Shown here one piece after another: positions 8,570 to 17,166 of a stretch of DNA of 61,959 bases. Made by a program: the position numbers and the translations under genes. Each line of letters begins with the position of its first letter. Within the stretch, counting starts at the first letter, position 1. Location of the stretch: assembly GCF_021556435.1 (NCBI RefSeq), contig NZ_JAKGCU010000028.1, positions 1 through 61,959 of the forward strand. The letters run 5' to 3'. The notes beneath the pieces are model-generated. The model saw nothing but the letters and a program-made list of their open reading frames with translations, did no database searches and was not told the DNA's origin. The DNA is from Gordonia tangerina (GTDB taxonomy: Bacteria; Actinomycetota; Actinomycetes; Mycobacteriales; Mycobacteriaceae).

Positions 8570-9476
8570 CGACGTCGGTCAGTTCGGCGGACGGCTGTGC
8601 GGGTTGGGTGCCGAAGAGGCCGCGTGCGACCGAGATGAAAGCCATCGCTGCCGGTGACGGCCGGCCCGAGCGCAACACCAGCCCGAATCCGCGGGTGAGC
8701 GGTGGTTCGATCCGAAACCGGAGTGCGCCGGGCATCTGTTGCCGCGCAACGATATCGGGGGCAACGGTGGCGCCGGTACCGCGAGTGACCAGGTCCCAGG
8801 TCGCGGTGGGGTGGGCGCAGTCGACGACTACATTGCGGCCGTTGTCGGCGATCACGTCGGCGAGCACCTCGGCAGTGCCCGGATCGGCCATGTCAAGCAC
8901 CAGCGGGATGTCGCGAACATCGGTTCGGGACAGCGGATCCGGCAGGTCGAAGGCACGCTCCGGCGGGACCGCGAGGACGAGTTCCTGTGTGCCGAGCGGG
9001 ATGGCCGTGAACGAGGCGTGGTCGGCCGAGGCGTCCATCAGACCGATCTCCGCATCCCCTCGGCGGAGCGTCGCGAGAACTCCACTCGGGCCATCGGCGG
9101 CCACGATGCGCGCGGCGAGGTGGCCGAAGCGTTCGCGGAAGACGCGAACGATCTCCACCATCGGATCGATGCTGAACGCGCTGTGGGTGACCACGTCGAC
9201 GCGACCCGAGCGAAGCTCACGGACGGCGGCGACCCGTGCCTTGGCGCGGTCCACGTCGTCGAGGATGCGGCGTGCCGCGACCTCGACTTTGCGACCCGCT
9301 TCGGTCAGTTCGAGTCGTCGTCCGGAGCGGTCGAACAGGGTGACTCCGAGTCGGCGCTCCAAGGTTCGGATCGCCTGTGACAACGACGGTTGCGAGATGT
9401 AGAGCGACTGGGCTGCCTTCGTGATCCCGCCATGATCGACCACCGCGACGAAGTAGGTGACGAGGTGCAGGTCCAC
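8559..9476 (-). CDS. LysR-family transcriptional regulator (second of the pair)
   Basis: This 305-residue LTTR begins MDLHLVTYFVAVVDHGG, with HTH around residues 18-40 (SLYISQPSLSQAIRTLE) and a periplasmic-binding-like effector domain. It is only moderately similar to its neighbour, so it is an old duplication or a pairing of unrelated LTTRs. It is the upstream member of the overlapping pair. Both follow the MBL and enoyl-CoA hydratase genes on the same strand after a 9-bp hairpin. Confidence 0.85.
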   Translation of the reverse strand: MDLHLVTYFVAVVDHGGITKAAQSLYISQPSLSQAIRTLERRLGVTLFDRSGRRLELTEAGRKVEVAARRILDDVDRAKARVAAVRELRSGRVDVVTHSAFSIDPMVEIVRVFRERFGHLAARIVAADGPSGVLATLRRGDAEIGLMDASADHASFTAIPLGTQELVLAVPPERAFDLPDPLSRTDVRDIPLVLDMADPGTAEVLADVIADNGRNVVVDCAHPTATWDLVTRGTGATVAPDIVARQQMPGALRFRIEPPLTRGFGLVLRSGRPSPAAMAFISVARGLFGTQPAQPSAELTDVGDW

Positions 9477-9497
9477 GGACTCATCGTACGGAGGTCT

Positions 9498-9524
9498 CGG
9501 TGACCGGTGTGCGCTCGGTCACCG
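9498..9524. other. inverted repeat between LysR and enoyl-CoA hydratase genes
   Basis: CGGTGACCG (9498-9506) and CGGTCACCG (9516-9524) form a perfect 9-bp inverted repeat with a 9-nt spacer, 22 bp upstream of the LysR start at 9476. It may terminate the upstream MBL-hydratase transcript or be an LTTR operator. There is no T-run, so I do not call it a terminator. Confidence 0.5.
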
Positions 9525-9532
9525 GCGAGCGT

Positions 9533-10294
9533 TCACTTCCCGGTCCACCGGGGAGCGCGCTTCTCGGCGAAGGCGAGCGCGCCCTCCTGGGCGTCCTGTG
9601 AGGCGAAGACCGGGTCGATGTGGCGGCGCTGCTCGGTGATCAGGTCCGCGTCGGTGTAGCCGATCGCCATCGACAGGACCTGTTTGGTGGCGCGGACGGC
9701 CATCGGCCCGTTCGCGGCGACCGTCGCCGCGAGCTGTCGTGCTCCAGCGAGGGCATCGTCCGGCTCGGTCAGCCGGTTCACCAGCCCGAACTCGTGTGCG
9801 CGTGCCGCGCTGAGAGGTTCGCCGGTCAATGCGATCTCCATAGCGAGCTGGTACGGCAGGATCTTGGGCAGCCGCAACAAGCCGCCGGCAGCGGCGACCA
9901 GACCGCGCTTGACCTCGGGCAGGCCGAACCGCGCGTCGCGAGCGGCCACGATCAGGTCGGCGGACAGCGCAAGTTCGCACCCTCCGGCCAGTGCCCAGCC
10001 CTCGACGGCGGCGATGAGTGGTTTGCTCGGTGGGGCCTCCACGAGTCCGCCGAAGCCGCGGCCCGATACAAATGGACGCTCACCGCGGGTGAAGCCCTTG
10101 AGGTCCATGCCGGCGCAGAAGGTCCCGCCCGCGCCGGTCAGGATGCCGACCGTCAGGTCGTCGCGGGCGTCGAGTTCCTCGACGGCCGCCGCGATACCCT
10201 CGGCGACGTCGAGGTTGACCGCGTTCTTGGCCTCGGGACGGTTGATGGTGATGACGGCGACGCCGTCGGCGAACTCGGTGGTCACCGAACTCAT
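9533..10294 (-). CDS. enoyl-CoA hydratase/isomerase family protein (crotonase)
   Basis: This 253-residue crotonase-fold protein has the oxyanion-hole segments GTFCAGMDL and EGWALAGGCELALSADL. The acidic residue of the second catalytic position is present in FGLPEVKRGL. It probably hydrates a trans-2-enoyl-CoA. Its ATG overlaps the stop of the upstream MBL-fold gene (ATGA), so the two are co-translated. It forms part of the fatty or branched acyl-CoA degradation block. Confidence 0.87.
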   Translation of the reverse strand: MSSVTTEFADGVAVITINRPEAKNAVNLDVAEGIAAAVEELDARDDLTVGILTGAGGTFCAGMDLKGFTRGERPFVSGRGFGGLVEAPPSKPLIAAVEGWALAGGCELALSADLIVAARDARFGLPEVKRGLVAAAGGLLRLPKILPYQLAMEIALTGEPLSAARAHEFGLVNRLTEPDDALAGARQLAATVAANGPMAVRATKQVLSMAIGYTDADLITEQRRHIDPVFASQDAQEGALAFAEKRAPRWTGK

Positions 10295-11367
10295 CGGACA
10301 CTCCTGTCAGCGGTGGGGGCGGCGGCAGATTGAGTCCGATTCCAGCGGACGGGCGAGCCTTCGGTCGGAGTGAGGACGCCGCGTTGTTCCAGGACGACGA
10401 GGTGCGCATGGGTCTCGCGCATGGCCATCCGCGCCAGGTCCGTGCCGAGCTGTTCGAACGGCCGCGACCATGTGACCGACCGGGTGATCTCCCACGCGGT
10501 GCTCTCCGGATTGTCGACGACCGCCGTGGTGATTTCCCGGAGTCGCTGTTCGTGGTGGTCGAGGAGGTCGGTGACACGGTCGGCGAGTCCGCGGAACCGG
10601 TACTCGTGGGAGGGGAGCGCCTCGAGGTCGGGGAGTTTTTCGGTGTGTGCCAGCGAAACGAGGTACTGGTCGAGCGGATTGTGGGCCTGGAACGCATTGG
10701 TCGAGACGTTCGGGCTGATCCGTGGCAGCAGGTGGTCGCCGGTGAAGATGACGCCGGCGTCGTCGTCGGCAAAGCACAGATGTCCGGCGGTATGACCGGG
10801 TGTCCACAATGCGCGGACGTTCCAGTCGGGCAGGTCGAGTGGATCGTCATGGTCGAGCTCGACGTCGATCGTGCGGCCCTTGGGCAGGCGGGCGATGTGT
10901 CGGAAGCCGTTGTCGACGACATCGGGTGCGCCCAGCGCCTCGAGCTCGTGTCGGGCCGTCGCGATCTGGCGCTCGAGTTCGGCCTCGGTGACGTGGTGCA
11001 GGTGGCGGGCATCATTGTGATGCATCGCCAGGACGGGATCGACGTGTTCGAGCAGCCGTGGCACCAGACCGAAATGGTCGGGATGCAGATGGGTGATCGA
11101 GACGTGTCGGACCTCGGTGATGTCGTGCCCGGTCGCATGGATTCCGTCGACCAACGCCTGCCAGGCGTCGTCGGATGGCCAACCGGTGTCGATCAGGGCG
11201 ATGCCGTCGGGCAGCACCAGAGCGTAGATCAGGACGTACCGCAGAGGGTTGGGAGCCATCGGTACGGGGATGGACCAGAGTCCCGGGCGGACCTCCTCGA
11301 CCGGCGGCAGGACCTTCTCTGCCCACGCCTCACGTTGACGATGTCCGGTGACCTCGATCGTGGTCAT
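10291..11367 (-). CDS. MBL-fold metallo-hydrolase
   Basis: This 358-residue metallo-beta-lactamase-fold protein has the dinuclear metal motif HLHPDH at residues 93-98, then WTPGHTAGH and FTGDHLLPR. The C-terminal helical extension is long, as in thioesterase- or hydrolase-like members near acyl-CoA genes. The ATG at 11367 is preceded by GGAGG at 5 nt, so it is preferred over the codon at 11373. It is coupled to the hydratase downstream. A role as acyl-CoA thioesterase is an inference from context only. Confidence 0.83.
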   Translation of the reverse strand: MTTIEVTGHRQREAWAEKVLPPVEEVRPGLWSIPVPMAPNPLRYVLIYALVLPDGIALIDTGWPSDDAWQALVDGIHATGHDITEVRHVSITHLHPDHFGLVPRLLEHVDPVLAMHHNDARHLHHVTEAELERQIATARHELEALGAPDVVDNGFRHIARLPKGRTIDVELDHDDPLDLPDWNVRALWTPGHTAGHLCFADDDAGVIFTGDHLLPRISPNVSTNAFQAHNPLDQYLVSLAHTEKLPDLEALPSHEYRFRGLADRVTDLLDHHEQRLREITTAVVDNPESTAWEITRSVTWSRPFEQLGTDLARMAMRETHAHLVVLEQRGVLTPTEGSPVRWNRTQSAAAPTADRSVR

Positions 11368-11555
11368 CTGCACCTCCAGATCGTCGCCCGCAGCTTCAGA
11401 CAGTTGCGCGCATCAACTTCCATCCGACCACGTGCCCCGGATCGCGTTCAAAGTGGGTCCGGCTCACGCTCGATGAGGAACTGCCTATGCGCAATCACCT
11501 GCGTCAGGGAACGTACCGGTTGACGCGGTGGTCGTGGCCGGGCGATTGTTGCCCG

Positions 11556-12716
11556 GTGATCGACAACTCTGCGGGCCCGCCACTGGCCGGGATCACCGTC
11601 ATCGCCCTGGAACAGGCGGTGGCCGCACCGCTGGCCACCCGCCACCTCGCCGATCTAGGAGCGCGGGTGATCAAGATCGAGCGGGTCGGCGAGGGCGACT
11701 TCGCCCGGGACTACGACGACGCCGTGCACGGTCTGGCGTCGCACTTCGTATGGCTGAACCGCGGCAAGGAGTCGATGGAGCTGGATCTGAAGACCGATGC
11801 CGGACGTGATGTGCTCCGACGGTTGATCGCGCGCGCCGACGTGTTCCTGCAGAATCTCGCGCCCGGGGCGGCGGCGCGGCTCGGATTCGGTGCGGAGGAC
11901 TTACGTCGGAACAATCCCGGTCTGGTGGTGGTCGACATGTCCGGGTACGGCGACGCCGGACCGTACCGCGAGCGCAAGGCCTACGACATGCTCGTACAGG
12001 CCGAGACCGGGTTGATCTCGGTGACCGGTTCTGCCGACGAGGCCGCGAAGACCGGGGTCCCGACCTCCGACATCGCGGCCGGTATGTACGCGCTGACCTC
12101 GGTGCTCAGCGCCCTGCTCCGGCGTGCGACCACCGGCGCGGGCGCCGCGGTGGCGGTGTCGATGTTCGACGCGACGGTCGAATGGATGGGTCATCCGCTG
12201 TACATGCGGCTCTACGGTGACCGTCAGATCCCGCGTTCGGGGGTCGGCCATGCCGCGATCGTGCCGTATGACCGCTACCCGACACGTGACGGGGAGATCC
12301 TCATCGGCGTGCAGAACGACCGTGGTTGGCGGGTGCTGATCGACGACGTCTTGGGCCGCCCGGAGTTGGCCGACGATCCGCGTTATGCCACCAACATCGA
12401 GCGGGTCCGGCGGCGCGGCGAGGTCGACGACCTCGTCGCCGCCGAAACCAAGAGATTCACCACGGCCGAGCTCGACGAGGCCCTCGCGTCGGCCGGGGTA
12501 CCGGCCGCCGAGATCCGCGAGCTCGACGGCGTCGTCGCGCATCCGCAGCTCGCCGAACGCGACCGATGGCGCGAGGTCGGTACCGAGGCCGGCCCGATAC
12601 GTGCGGTACTGCCGCCGATGACCTTCGCCGACGTCGAGCTCCCGATGGGTGATGTGCCCGCGCTGGGCCAACACACCCAAGCCATCCTCGCGGAGCTCGA
12701 GGAGAACCACCGGTAA
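11556..12716 (+). CDS. CaiB/BaiF class III CoA-transferase
   Basis: This 386-residue class III CoA-transferase starts ...PPLAGITVIALEQAVAAP, contains LGARVIKIERVGEGD and SGYG, and has the catalytic Asp in PTSDIAAGMYA. It moves CoA between acyl-CoA and free acid. The frame is open upstream to 11487, but family homology starts just after the GTG at 11556. It is divergent from the MBL-hydratase operon and convergent with the next CoA-transferase. Its donor and acceptor cannot be read from sequence. Confidence 0.87.
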   Translation: MIDNSAGPPLAGITVIALEQAVAAPLATRHLADLGARVIKIERVGEGDFARDYDDAVHGLASHFVWLNRGKESMELDLKTDAGRDVLRRLIARADVFLQNLAPGAAARLGFGAEDLRRNNPGLVVVDMSGYGDAGPYRERKAYDMLVQAETGLISVTGSADEAAKTGVPTSDIAAGMYALTSVLSALLRRATTGAGAAVAVSMFDATVEWMGHPLYMRLYGDRQIPRSGVGHAAIVPYDRYPTRDGEILIGVQNDRGWRVLIDDVLGRPELADDPRYATNIERVRRRGEVDDLVAAETKRFTTAELDEALASAGVPAAEIRELDGVVAHPQLAERDRWREVGTEAGPIRAVLPPMTFADVELPMGDVPALGQHTQAILAELEENHR

Positions 12717-12738
12717 CCCGACCGGACATCGCGGCCGG

Positions 12739-12776
12739 CACGGAGGCCGACGGAACGCAGTTTCGCGGCCTCCGTG
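12739..12776. terminator. hairpin between convergent CoA-transferase genes
   Basis: CACGGAGGCCG (12739-12749) and CGGCCTCCGTG (12766-12776) form a perfect 11-bp stem with a 16-nt loop in the 76-bp gap between two convergent genes. Position and symmetry suggest a bidirectional terminator, although there is no U-tract. Confidence 0.5.
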
Positions 12777-12792
12777 GGTCGAGTGGCTTGGG

Positions 12793-13935
12793 TTACTTGC
12801 GAGGGGTGTCGGCGCCGAGGGCGCGGGCGGGGCCGGTGGTGTAGTGCTCGCCGTCGAAGGCGGCGGGCAGGCCGGCGGCGAGGAAGGTGCCGATGCCGGG
12901 TTGATCCAGTGCGCTGAACATCGGATTGGTGCTCAGGTCGCCGTCGGCGACCACCTCGTCGAAGGTGCGGTAGCGCTGTGACAGCACCGACGACTTCTCC
13001 AGCGCCGCTGCCACGTCCGCTGTCGACCGGGCGGCAAACCAGGGGGCGATCAGCCCGTTGAGCACGGTGCGGTGCGTGAACCGGTCGTCCTCGCGGCCGA
13101 AGTCGGCGCCGAGTGCCTTCTCCACGGCGGCCACCGCATCACCGACTCCGGTGAGCTCCAGCAGGTCGCGGAAGTGTCGAGGTGTCAGCGCGACGATCAT
13201 GAATCGGCCACCGTCTGCGGTGGCGAAATCGGTTCCGTACGTGCCGTACACGTCGTTTCCGGTGCCGGAGCGGCCGTGGCCGTTGACCTGCGGCTCGGTC
13301 AGATATCCCAGCGCGCTCGCGATCGACAGCGCGGTGTCCTCGAGCGGCAGCGTGATCTCTGCCCCGACGCCGGACTGTTCGCGACGCCGCACCGCGGACG
13401 AGATGGCCAGCGCCGCATACAGTCCGCAGGCCACATCCCAGGCCGGGAGCGCATGGTTGACCGGATCCGCAAGGGAGGTAGGGCCGGTGATGTGCGGGAA
13501 TCCGAGGCCCGCGTTGACCGTATAGTCGACGCCCGGGGTGCCGTCGGTGCGGCCGAGGATCTCCACGGTGATGACATCGGGCCGCAGCGCCGAGAGGGTC
13601 TCGTGACTCATCCAGGATCGTCCGGCCTGATTGGTCAGCAGGATGCCGCCGCCGGGTCCCGAGTCGGTGACCATCCGCCGCACCATTCTCTGTCCGTCGT
13701 CGCTGCGCAGATCGGCGGTCACCGATCGTTTGCCCTTGTTGAGGCCGGTCCAGTAGATCGACTCGCCGTCTGCCGTCACCGGCCGCCGATGGACGTCGGC
13801 CGCACCGCCGATCGGGTCGACCCGGGTCACCTCGGCACCCAACTGCGACAACGTGAGTCCGGCCAGCGGGGAGGCGACGAAACTCGACACCTCGACGACG
13901 TGCAGACCGGCGAGGGGAGGGGCGGGGTTGGTCAT
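12793..13935 (-). CDS. CaiB/BaiF CoA-transferase, Mct-like (2-methylfumaryl-CoA isomerase type)
   Basis: This 380-residue class III CoA-transferase has the catalytic Asp in LPAWDVACGLYAALA. Overall it resembles Mct, which moves CoA between the C1 and C4 carboxyls of mesaconate intramolecularly. The next two genes on this strand encode a mesaconyl-CoA-hydratase-like MaoC protein (16 bp upstream) and a CitE-type lyase, the partners expected for Mct. The assignment rests on the combined context; another dicarboxylyl-CoA transferase is possible. Confidence 0.75.
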   Translation of the reverse strand: MTNPAPPLAGLHVVEVSSFVASPLAGLTLSQLGAEVTRVDPIGGAADVHRRPVTADGESIYWTGLNKGKRSVTADLRSDDGQRMVRRMVTDSGPGGGILLTNQAGRSWMSHETLSALRPDVITVEILGRTDGTPGVDYTVNAGLGFPHITGPTSLADPVNHALPAWDVACGLYAALAISSAVRRREQSGVGAEITLPLEDTALSIASALGYLTEPQVNGHGRSGTGNDVYGTYGTDFATADGGRFMIVALTPRHFRDLLELTGVGDAVAAVEKALGADFGREDDRFTHRTVLNGLIAPWFAARSTADVAAALEKSSVLSQRYRTFDEVVADGDLSTNPMFSALDQPGIGTFLAAGLPAAFDGEHYTTGPARALGADTPRK

Positions 13936-13951
13936 GTGTGGGCTCCTCTGA

Positions 13952-14950
13952 TCAGGCCATCAAGGCGCGAAAGCGCCAGTCGAGTACGGGACGTCGGGTT
14001 CCGTCGGGTTCCTCGGCCACCACCGTCGAGCGCAGTCCGAGGATGCCGCCGCCGGTGTCGAGTGTGGTGGCGGTCTCGACGTGTAGGTCGCTTGTGAGGG
14101 TGTCGCCCTCGTGCACCGGGCCGGTGTGATCGCACCCTTCCCAGTCCAGCACGGTCAGGAGGTTGGGTAGGGCTCGAGTGGCTTGGGCCAGCGCGAGGCC
14201 GATCGTGTGGCCGCCGTACACCAGTCGCCCCTGCTGCCCGACGCGGGCGTCATGGTGGGTGGCCGCGATGTTGAGGGTGAGTCGCGCGAGTTCGGGGGCG
14301 CTGGACACCACGTCCCCGCTCGAGGTGAAGACGGTGTCGCGCAGGTCTGGGGAGAAGTGCTGTCCGGGCAGAGAGTTTCGGTACTCGGACAGATCCCAGT
14401 CGGGCAGCACGGGTTCCGACGACGTGTCGCCGATGTCGGCGAGGTCGTCGGCGGCGGGTGTGCGGTCGGGTTTCGGGCCGGCGCTCAGCGGCAACATCGC
14501 GCATCGGTGGAAGTCCAGCACGCGTCGACCTTGTTGATCGGTGGTGACGATGTGCAGTGCGGCCAGCCCGGTCGGTGCCCGCCCCGGCTTGGCCGAGTTC
14601 TCCCGCAGTCCGACGACCTCGGTCGTGGTGGCGAGTGTGTCGCCGACGTGCGGGTACCGGAGAAATCGGAGTCCGCGATAGAACAGGTTGGCCTTGACGT
14701 GATGGGTGGCGAGAGTGGACTGGCCGATGGCCAGGTCGCAGACCAGCCCGGGGTGGGCGACCGGTGCTGCCACGCCCGTCACACGCCGGGCCAACTCCGT
14801 GTCGAGCGACAACCGCATTCGATCGCCCAGGATGGCCTGATGTGCGGCGGCCATTCCGTCGGTGATGGTGACCGAGGGCGCGTCGTCGAACCGTCGGCCG
14901 ACGGCGAGGTCGTCGAAGTACGGCCCGCCCACGGCGACGACCCGGGTCAT
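13952..14950 (-). CDS. MaoC-type dehydratase, mesaconyl-CoA hydratase-like (Mch)
   Basis: This 332-residue double-hotdog protein resembles mesaconyl-CoA hydratase (beta-methylmalyl-CoA dehydratase): GPYFDDLAVGRRFDDAPSVT, ITDG, YPHVGDTLATTTEVVGLREN and a second hotdog with YGGHTIGLALAQATRAL. It would hydrate mesaconyl-CoA to a beta-methylmalyl- or citramalyl-type CoA. The ATG at 14950 overlaps the stop of the CitE-like gene (ATGA), so the two are coupled. The frame is open further upstream, but that extension lies inside the CitE gene and is a shadow. Confidence 0.78.
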   Translation of the reverse strand: MTRVVAVGGPYFDDLAVGRRFDDAPSVTITDGMAAAHQAILGDRMRLSLDTELARRVTGVAAPVAHPGLVCDLAIGQSTLATHHVKANLFYRGLRFLRYPHVGDTLATTTEVVGLRENSAKPGRAPTGLAALHIVTTDQQGRRVLDFHRCAMLPLSAGPKPDRTPAADDLADIGDTSSEPVLPDWDLSEYRNSLPGQHFSPDLRDTVFTSSGDVVSSAPELARLTLNIAATHHDARVGQQGRLVYGGHTIGLALAQATRALPNLLTVLDWEGCDHTGPVHEGDTLTSDLHVETATTLDTGGGILGLRSTVVAEEPDGTRRPVLDWRFRALMA

Positions 14951-15792
14951 GCCGGACCCGCCTTGGCCAGCACACGCCGCGCCGAGACGGCCAGTGCCTC
15001 GTCGAGCATCCGGCCGTCGAGTTTCGCGGCTCCGTCGCCACGGTCGGCTGCCTCCTCGAGTGCCGCGAGTACGCGCCGTGCATCCTCGACGGACTCCGGA
15101 TCGGGAGTGAAAATTTCTGTTGCCGAATCGATTTGGGAGGGATGGATGACCCATGTGCCGTCGAAGCCGAGGTCCCGGACCCAGGTCTTGGCGTTTCGGA
15201 ATGCGTCGTCGTCGGCGATGGTCAGATGCGGCCCGTCGACCACGGACACGCCTGCCGCCCTGGCCGCGACGAGGACGCTCTCCTGGATCGGATGCCACAC
15301 CGATGGTGGTGCCGACGGCCAGCGACCCAGTGCCGCACCGAGATCGGCGTAGCCGATGATGATCGCGGCCAGTCGGTCGGTGGCCGCGCACAGGTGCGCG
15401 ACATCGCGGATGCCGGTGGGGGTCTCGACGAGGATCTGGAGCGCGGCGGGGGAGTCGCCGAGTAGTCGGTCTGCCTCCGTGAGGTGCTCGGGCGACTCGG
15501 CTTTCGGTACCACGGCGGCACTCAGGCCCCCGCCCATCGCCGCGCACGCCGCGAGGTCGTCGGTGAACCACTCGGTGTCGAAGGCGTTGACCCGGATGGA
15601 CACCGGTCGCTGCGCTCCGAATTCGGCGACCAGGGCGGCGGCGGCCGTTCGGGCTGATTCCTTGTTCTCCGGGGTGACGGCGTCCTCGAGGTCCAGTACG
15701 ACCTCATCGGCGGTTGACGCGAGCGCCTTGCGGGCCTTTCGGTCGTCGGAGGCGGGTGCGACGAGCACTGCTCGTCGTCGAACGGTCTGCAT
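14947..15792 (-). CDS. HpcH/HpaI (CitE-like) aldolase/CoA lyase
   Basis: This 281-residue CitE/Mcl-type TIM-barrel lyase has the metal- and substrate-binding blocks DEVVLDLEDAV, SIRVNAFDT, VETPTGI (Mg-binding Glu), GYADLGAALG (Asp) and IHPSQID. It would cleave citramalyl-CoA to acetyl-CoA plus pyruvate, or a methylmalyl-CoA to propionyl-CoA plus glyoxylate. The ATG at 15792 fits the family start; an upstream in-frame GTG region lacks homology. First gene of the CitE-Mch-Mct operon, divergent from an acyl-CoA dehydrogenase. Confidence 0.83.
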   Translation of the reverse strand: MQTVRRRAVLVAPASDDRKARKALASTADEVVLDLEDAVTPENKESARTAAAALVAEFGAQRPVSIRVNAFDTEWFTDDLAACAAMGGGLSAAVVPKAESPEHLTEADRLLGDSPAALQILVETPTGIRDVAHLCAATDRLAAIIIGYADLGAALGRWPSAPPSVWHPIQESVLVAARAAGVSVVDGPHLTIADDDAFRNAKTWVRDLGFDGTWVIHPSQIDSATEIFTPDPESVEDARRVLAALEEAADRGDGAAKLDGRMLDEALAVSARRVLAKAGPA

Positions 15793-15917
15793 CGGCGAGC
15801 CTCGATCCGTTGGTCTCGATCGGCCGGGGTGCCATTGCGATGGCAAAATGTGCGGCCAAATATGGTCCTCTGACATTTACCAGATGCGCACTTCACTTGG
15901 AAAGTACTGCTCGAGTC

Positions 15918-15946
15918 TTGACAGAGTCGTACCCGGCGGTGAATAT
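15918..15946 (+). promoter_or_regulatory. sigma-A-type promoter for the acyl-CoA dehydrogenase/GntR unit
   Basis: TTGACA (15918-15923), a 17-bp spacer and GAATAT (15941-15946) lie about 50 bp before the ATG at 15995. This is the only strong candidate seen in the 200-bp divergent gap; a clear GntR operator was not recognised. Confidence 0.5.
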
Positions 15947-15994
15947 GGCCGTACAAATCGAATTGTCGAACACGCGGATATGGCGAGGTGGGTT

Positions 15995-17146
15995 ATGGGT
16001 GGCTTGAACGCCGAGGAGTCGTTCCTGGTCGATACGGTGCGCGCGTTCATCGACCGCGACGTCAAGCCGACCGTGCAGGACGTGGAGCACGCGAACGAGT
16101 ATCCGGAGCGCTGGATCGAGCAGATGAAGCAGATCGGCATCTACGGTCTGGCGGTGCCTGAGGAGTACGGCGGTTCGCCGGTGTCGATGCCGTGTTATGC
16201 GCAGGTCACTCAGGAATTGGCGCGCGGCTGGATGAGTCTGGCCGGGGCGATGGGCGGGCACACCGTGGTGGCCAAGTTGCTGACGCTGTTCGGTACCGAG
16301 GAACAGAAGCAGAACTACCTGCCCCGTCTGGCCACCGGCGAGATGCGGGCGACGATGGCGTTGACCGAACCGGGCGGGGGCTCGGATCTGCAAAACATGT
16401 CGACCGTGGCCAAGGCCGAAGGTGACGATCTGGTGATCTCCGGGTCGAAGACGTGGATCTCCAACGCCCGCCGTTCTGGACTGATCGCGTTGCTGTGCAA
16501 GACCGATCCGGCCGCCGAGCCCCGCCACCGCGGGATCTCGATCGTGTTGTGCGAGCACGGCCCCGGGCTGACGGTCTCGCGTGACCTACCGAAGCTCGGA
16601 TACAAGGGCGTGGAGACCTGCGAGCTGTCCTTCGACGGCTACCGTGTGCCCGCCTCGGCAATCCTCGGCACGACGCCGGGCAAGGGCTTCGGGCAGATGA
16701 TGAAGGGCTTGGAGACCGGACGCATCCAGGTCGCGTGTCGCGCCCTGGGTGTGGCGACCGCGGCGCTCGAGGACTCGTTGACCTATGCGCAGCAGCGGGA
16801 GTCGTTCGGTCGGCCGATCTGGAAACACCAGTCCATCGGCAACTATCTGGCCGACATGGCGACCAAACTGACCGCTGCGCGGCAACTGACCTGGCATGCC
16901 GCCGAACAGTACGACAAGGGTGAACGCTGCGACATGGAGGCGGGGATGGCCAAGCTCTACGCCTCCGAGATGGCCATGGAGATCGCCCTCAACGCGGTTC
17001 GGATTCACGGTGGCTACGGCTATTCCACCGAGTTCGACGTCGAACGGTACTTCCGGGACGCACCGCTGATGATCGTCGGTGAGGGCACCAACGAGATCCA
17101 GCGCAACGTGATCGCCGCCCAACTCGTTTCCCGGGGCGGCATCTGA
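15995..17146 (+). CDS. acyl-CoA dehydrogenase
   Basis: This 383-residue acyl-CoA dehydrogenase has FAD/substrate blocks MALTEPGGGSDL and TWISNARRSG, IHGGYGYSTEFDVER and the catalytic-Glu motif VGEGTNEIQR. I chose the ATG at 15995 because GAGGTGGG lies just upstream; the in-frame ATG at 15980 is possible, and the long open extension before it crosses the divergent gene. Next to Mct/Mch/CitE-like genes, a C5 dicarboxylyl-CoA such as methylsuccinyl- or glutaryl-type substrate is attractive but unproven. Confidence 0.87.
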   Translation: MGGLNAEESFLVDTVRAFIDRDVKPTVQDVEHANEYPERWIEQMKQIGIYGLAVPEEYGGSPVSMPCYAQVTQELARGWMSLAGAMGGHTVVAKLLTLFGTEEQKQNYLPRLATGEMRATMALTEPGGGSDLQNMSTVAKAEGDDLVISGSKTWISNARRSGLIALLCKTDPAAEPRHRGISIVLCEHGPGLTVSRDLPKLGYKGVETCELSFDGYRVPASAILGTTPGKGFGQMMKGLETGRIQVACRALGVATAALEDSLTYAQQRESFGRPIWKHQSIGNYLADMATKLTAARQLTWHAAEQYDKGERCDMEAGMAKLYASEMAMEIALNAVRIHGGYGYSTEFDVERYFRDAPLMIVGEGTNEIQRNVIAAQLVSRGGI

Positions 17147-17166
17147 GGGCCGATAGGATCAGCTCG

